A stretch of 5,132 nucleotides of DNA from an uncultured Clostridiaceae bacterium (GTDB lineage: Bacteria > Bacillota > Clostridia > TANB77 > CAG-508). Position 1 is the first letter of the stretch. Each line of letters opens with the position of its first letter. The DNA is taken from NCBI GenBank assembly GCA_958417695.1, contig CATZDQ010000129.1, positions 1-5,132 on the forward strand, written 5' to 3'. The notes under the pieces were generated by a model that was given only the letters and a program-made list of their open reading frames with translations, did not search any database and was not told where the DNA came from. Below are positions 4,903-5,132 of the stretch, in pieces. Made by a program: the position numbers and the translations under genes.

Positions 4903-5132
4903 GCTCCGGCCTCATCTTGCAGCGCCCGCACTTTGGCGGCCGCTTCCTCCAGCGCCGTGTCCCACCATGCCGGCAAGCTCCATCCCCGGTCCACATAGTC
5001 CCGGTTGACCCCGTCGGATCCCAATTCCGGCGGGGCCAAATTTTGCAGCCGCGTCCCCGCTGCCCCGCCCAGTGTCAGGGTTCCCGCCGCCCCGGTCAGG
5101 GCGCATCCACCCAGGTTCAATCCGCCGGAGAT
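4892..5132 (-). CDS. Fragment of a GC-rich phage tail-fibre-like protein (both ends missing)
   Basis: The minus strand is open from the right edge to the junction, giving about 80 residues. They contain a repetitive Gly/Ala/Leu part (LNLGGCALTG, LTLGGAAG) followed by RLQNLAPPELGSDGVNRDYVDR. The pattern (R/K-I/L-x-N/G-L/V-A-x-P...D-x-V/A-x-x-x-Y-V-D) is typical of repeat segments in phage tail-fibre and receptor-binding proteins of Firmicute prophages. A helical, charged tail follows (DTALEEAAAKVRALQDEAG). The N-terminus lies beyond the window and the C-terminus is lost at the junction; continuing the frame into AT-rich DNA gives only antisense nonsense (LLLFHHLFLIF). Codon use is strongly G/C-ending (CTG, GCC, CGG), unlike every other gene here, so it comes from a different genome or replicon. 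The family call is motif-based; the strand and frame are reasonably certain. Confidence 0.55.

Noticed and set aside
4912..5106. Alternative minus-strand frame (64 residues) in the GC-rich part
   Set aside because: Gly/Arg-rich, low-complexity translation typical of an off-frame reading in GC-rich DNA; the overlapping frame carries the tail-fibre motif.
4839..5120. Minus-strand 93-residue frame running from GC-rich DNA across the junction into AT-rich DNA
   Set aside because: Its last ~20 residues (LLLFHHLFLIF...) are the antisense of the S66 start and ribosome site. Only the GC-rich part is treated as coding, and its real start lies outside the window.

Overview
The window is AT-rich, Clostridia-like Firmicute DNA from base 1 to about 4891, joined abruptly to a GC-rich stretch (about 4892-5132) that looks like DNA from another organism or replicon. 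The Firmicute assignment is an inference. It rests on low GC, AGA-dominated arginine codons, strong AAGGAG-type ribosome binding sites, consensus TTGACA/TATAAT promoters with 17-base spacers, and short intrinsic terminators. The protein families seen (pyruvate phosphate dikinase, a DUF5662-type protein, an S66 peptidase start) are common in anaerobic Clostridia such as Lachnospiraceae. I cannot name a genus.

Layout: (1) 3-1541 (+) is the C-terminal 512 residues of pyruvate, phosphate dikinase (ppdK), cut by the left edge, followed by an AT-rich terminator. (2) 1702-2064 (+) is a 120-residue helical protein of unknown function. It is monocistronic, with its own consensus promoter and a strong terminator that contains its stop codon. 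(3) 2209-4016 (+) is a two-gene operon under a perfect consensus promoter: a DUF5662-type His-rich protein and an MFS-type transporter, coupled by an ATGA overlap. (4) 4093-4560 (-) is a 155-residue orphan protein convergent with the operon, sharing a bidirectional terminator with it. (5) 4561-4846 is a divergent regulatory region. Two consensus promoters lie back to back, and their -35 hexamers form a perfect inverted repeat. The rightward transcript has a structured leader ending in an intrinsic terminator, which looks like a riboswitch or attenuator. (6) The gene behind that leader starts at 4847 and encodes 15 residues that look like the N-terminus of an S66 LD-carboxypeptidase (LdcA/MccF type). 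It is then cut off at the GC-rich junction. (7) 4892-5132 holds an open minus-strand reading frame with a phage tail-fibre-like motif, also cut at the junction.

The most notable points are the structured leader at about 4684-4810, whose 3' part resembles the ykkC riboswitch family without matching its known core, and the junction near 4891. Two unrelated coding sequences are broken at that junction, so it is most likely an assembly or amplification chimera. The genes do not form one obvious pathway; they read as separate transcription units of an ordinary chromosome. No mobile-element ends, CRISPR array, tRNA or rRNA was recognised.
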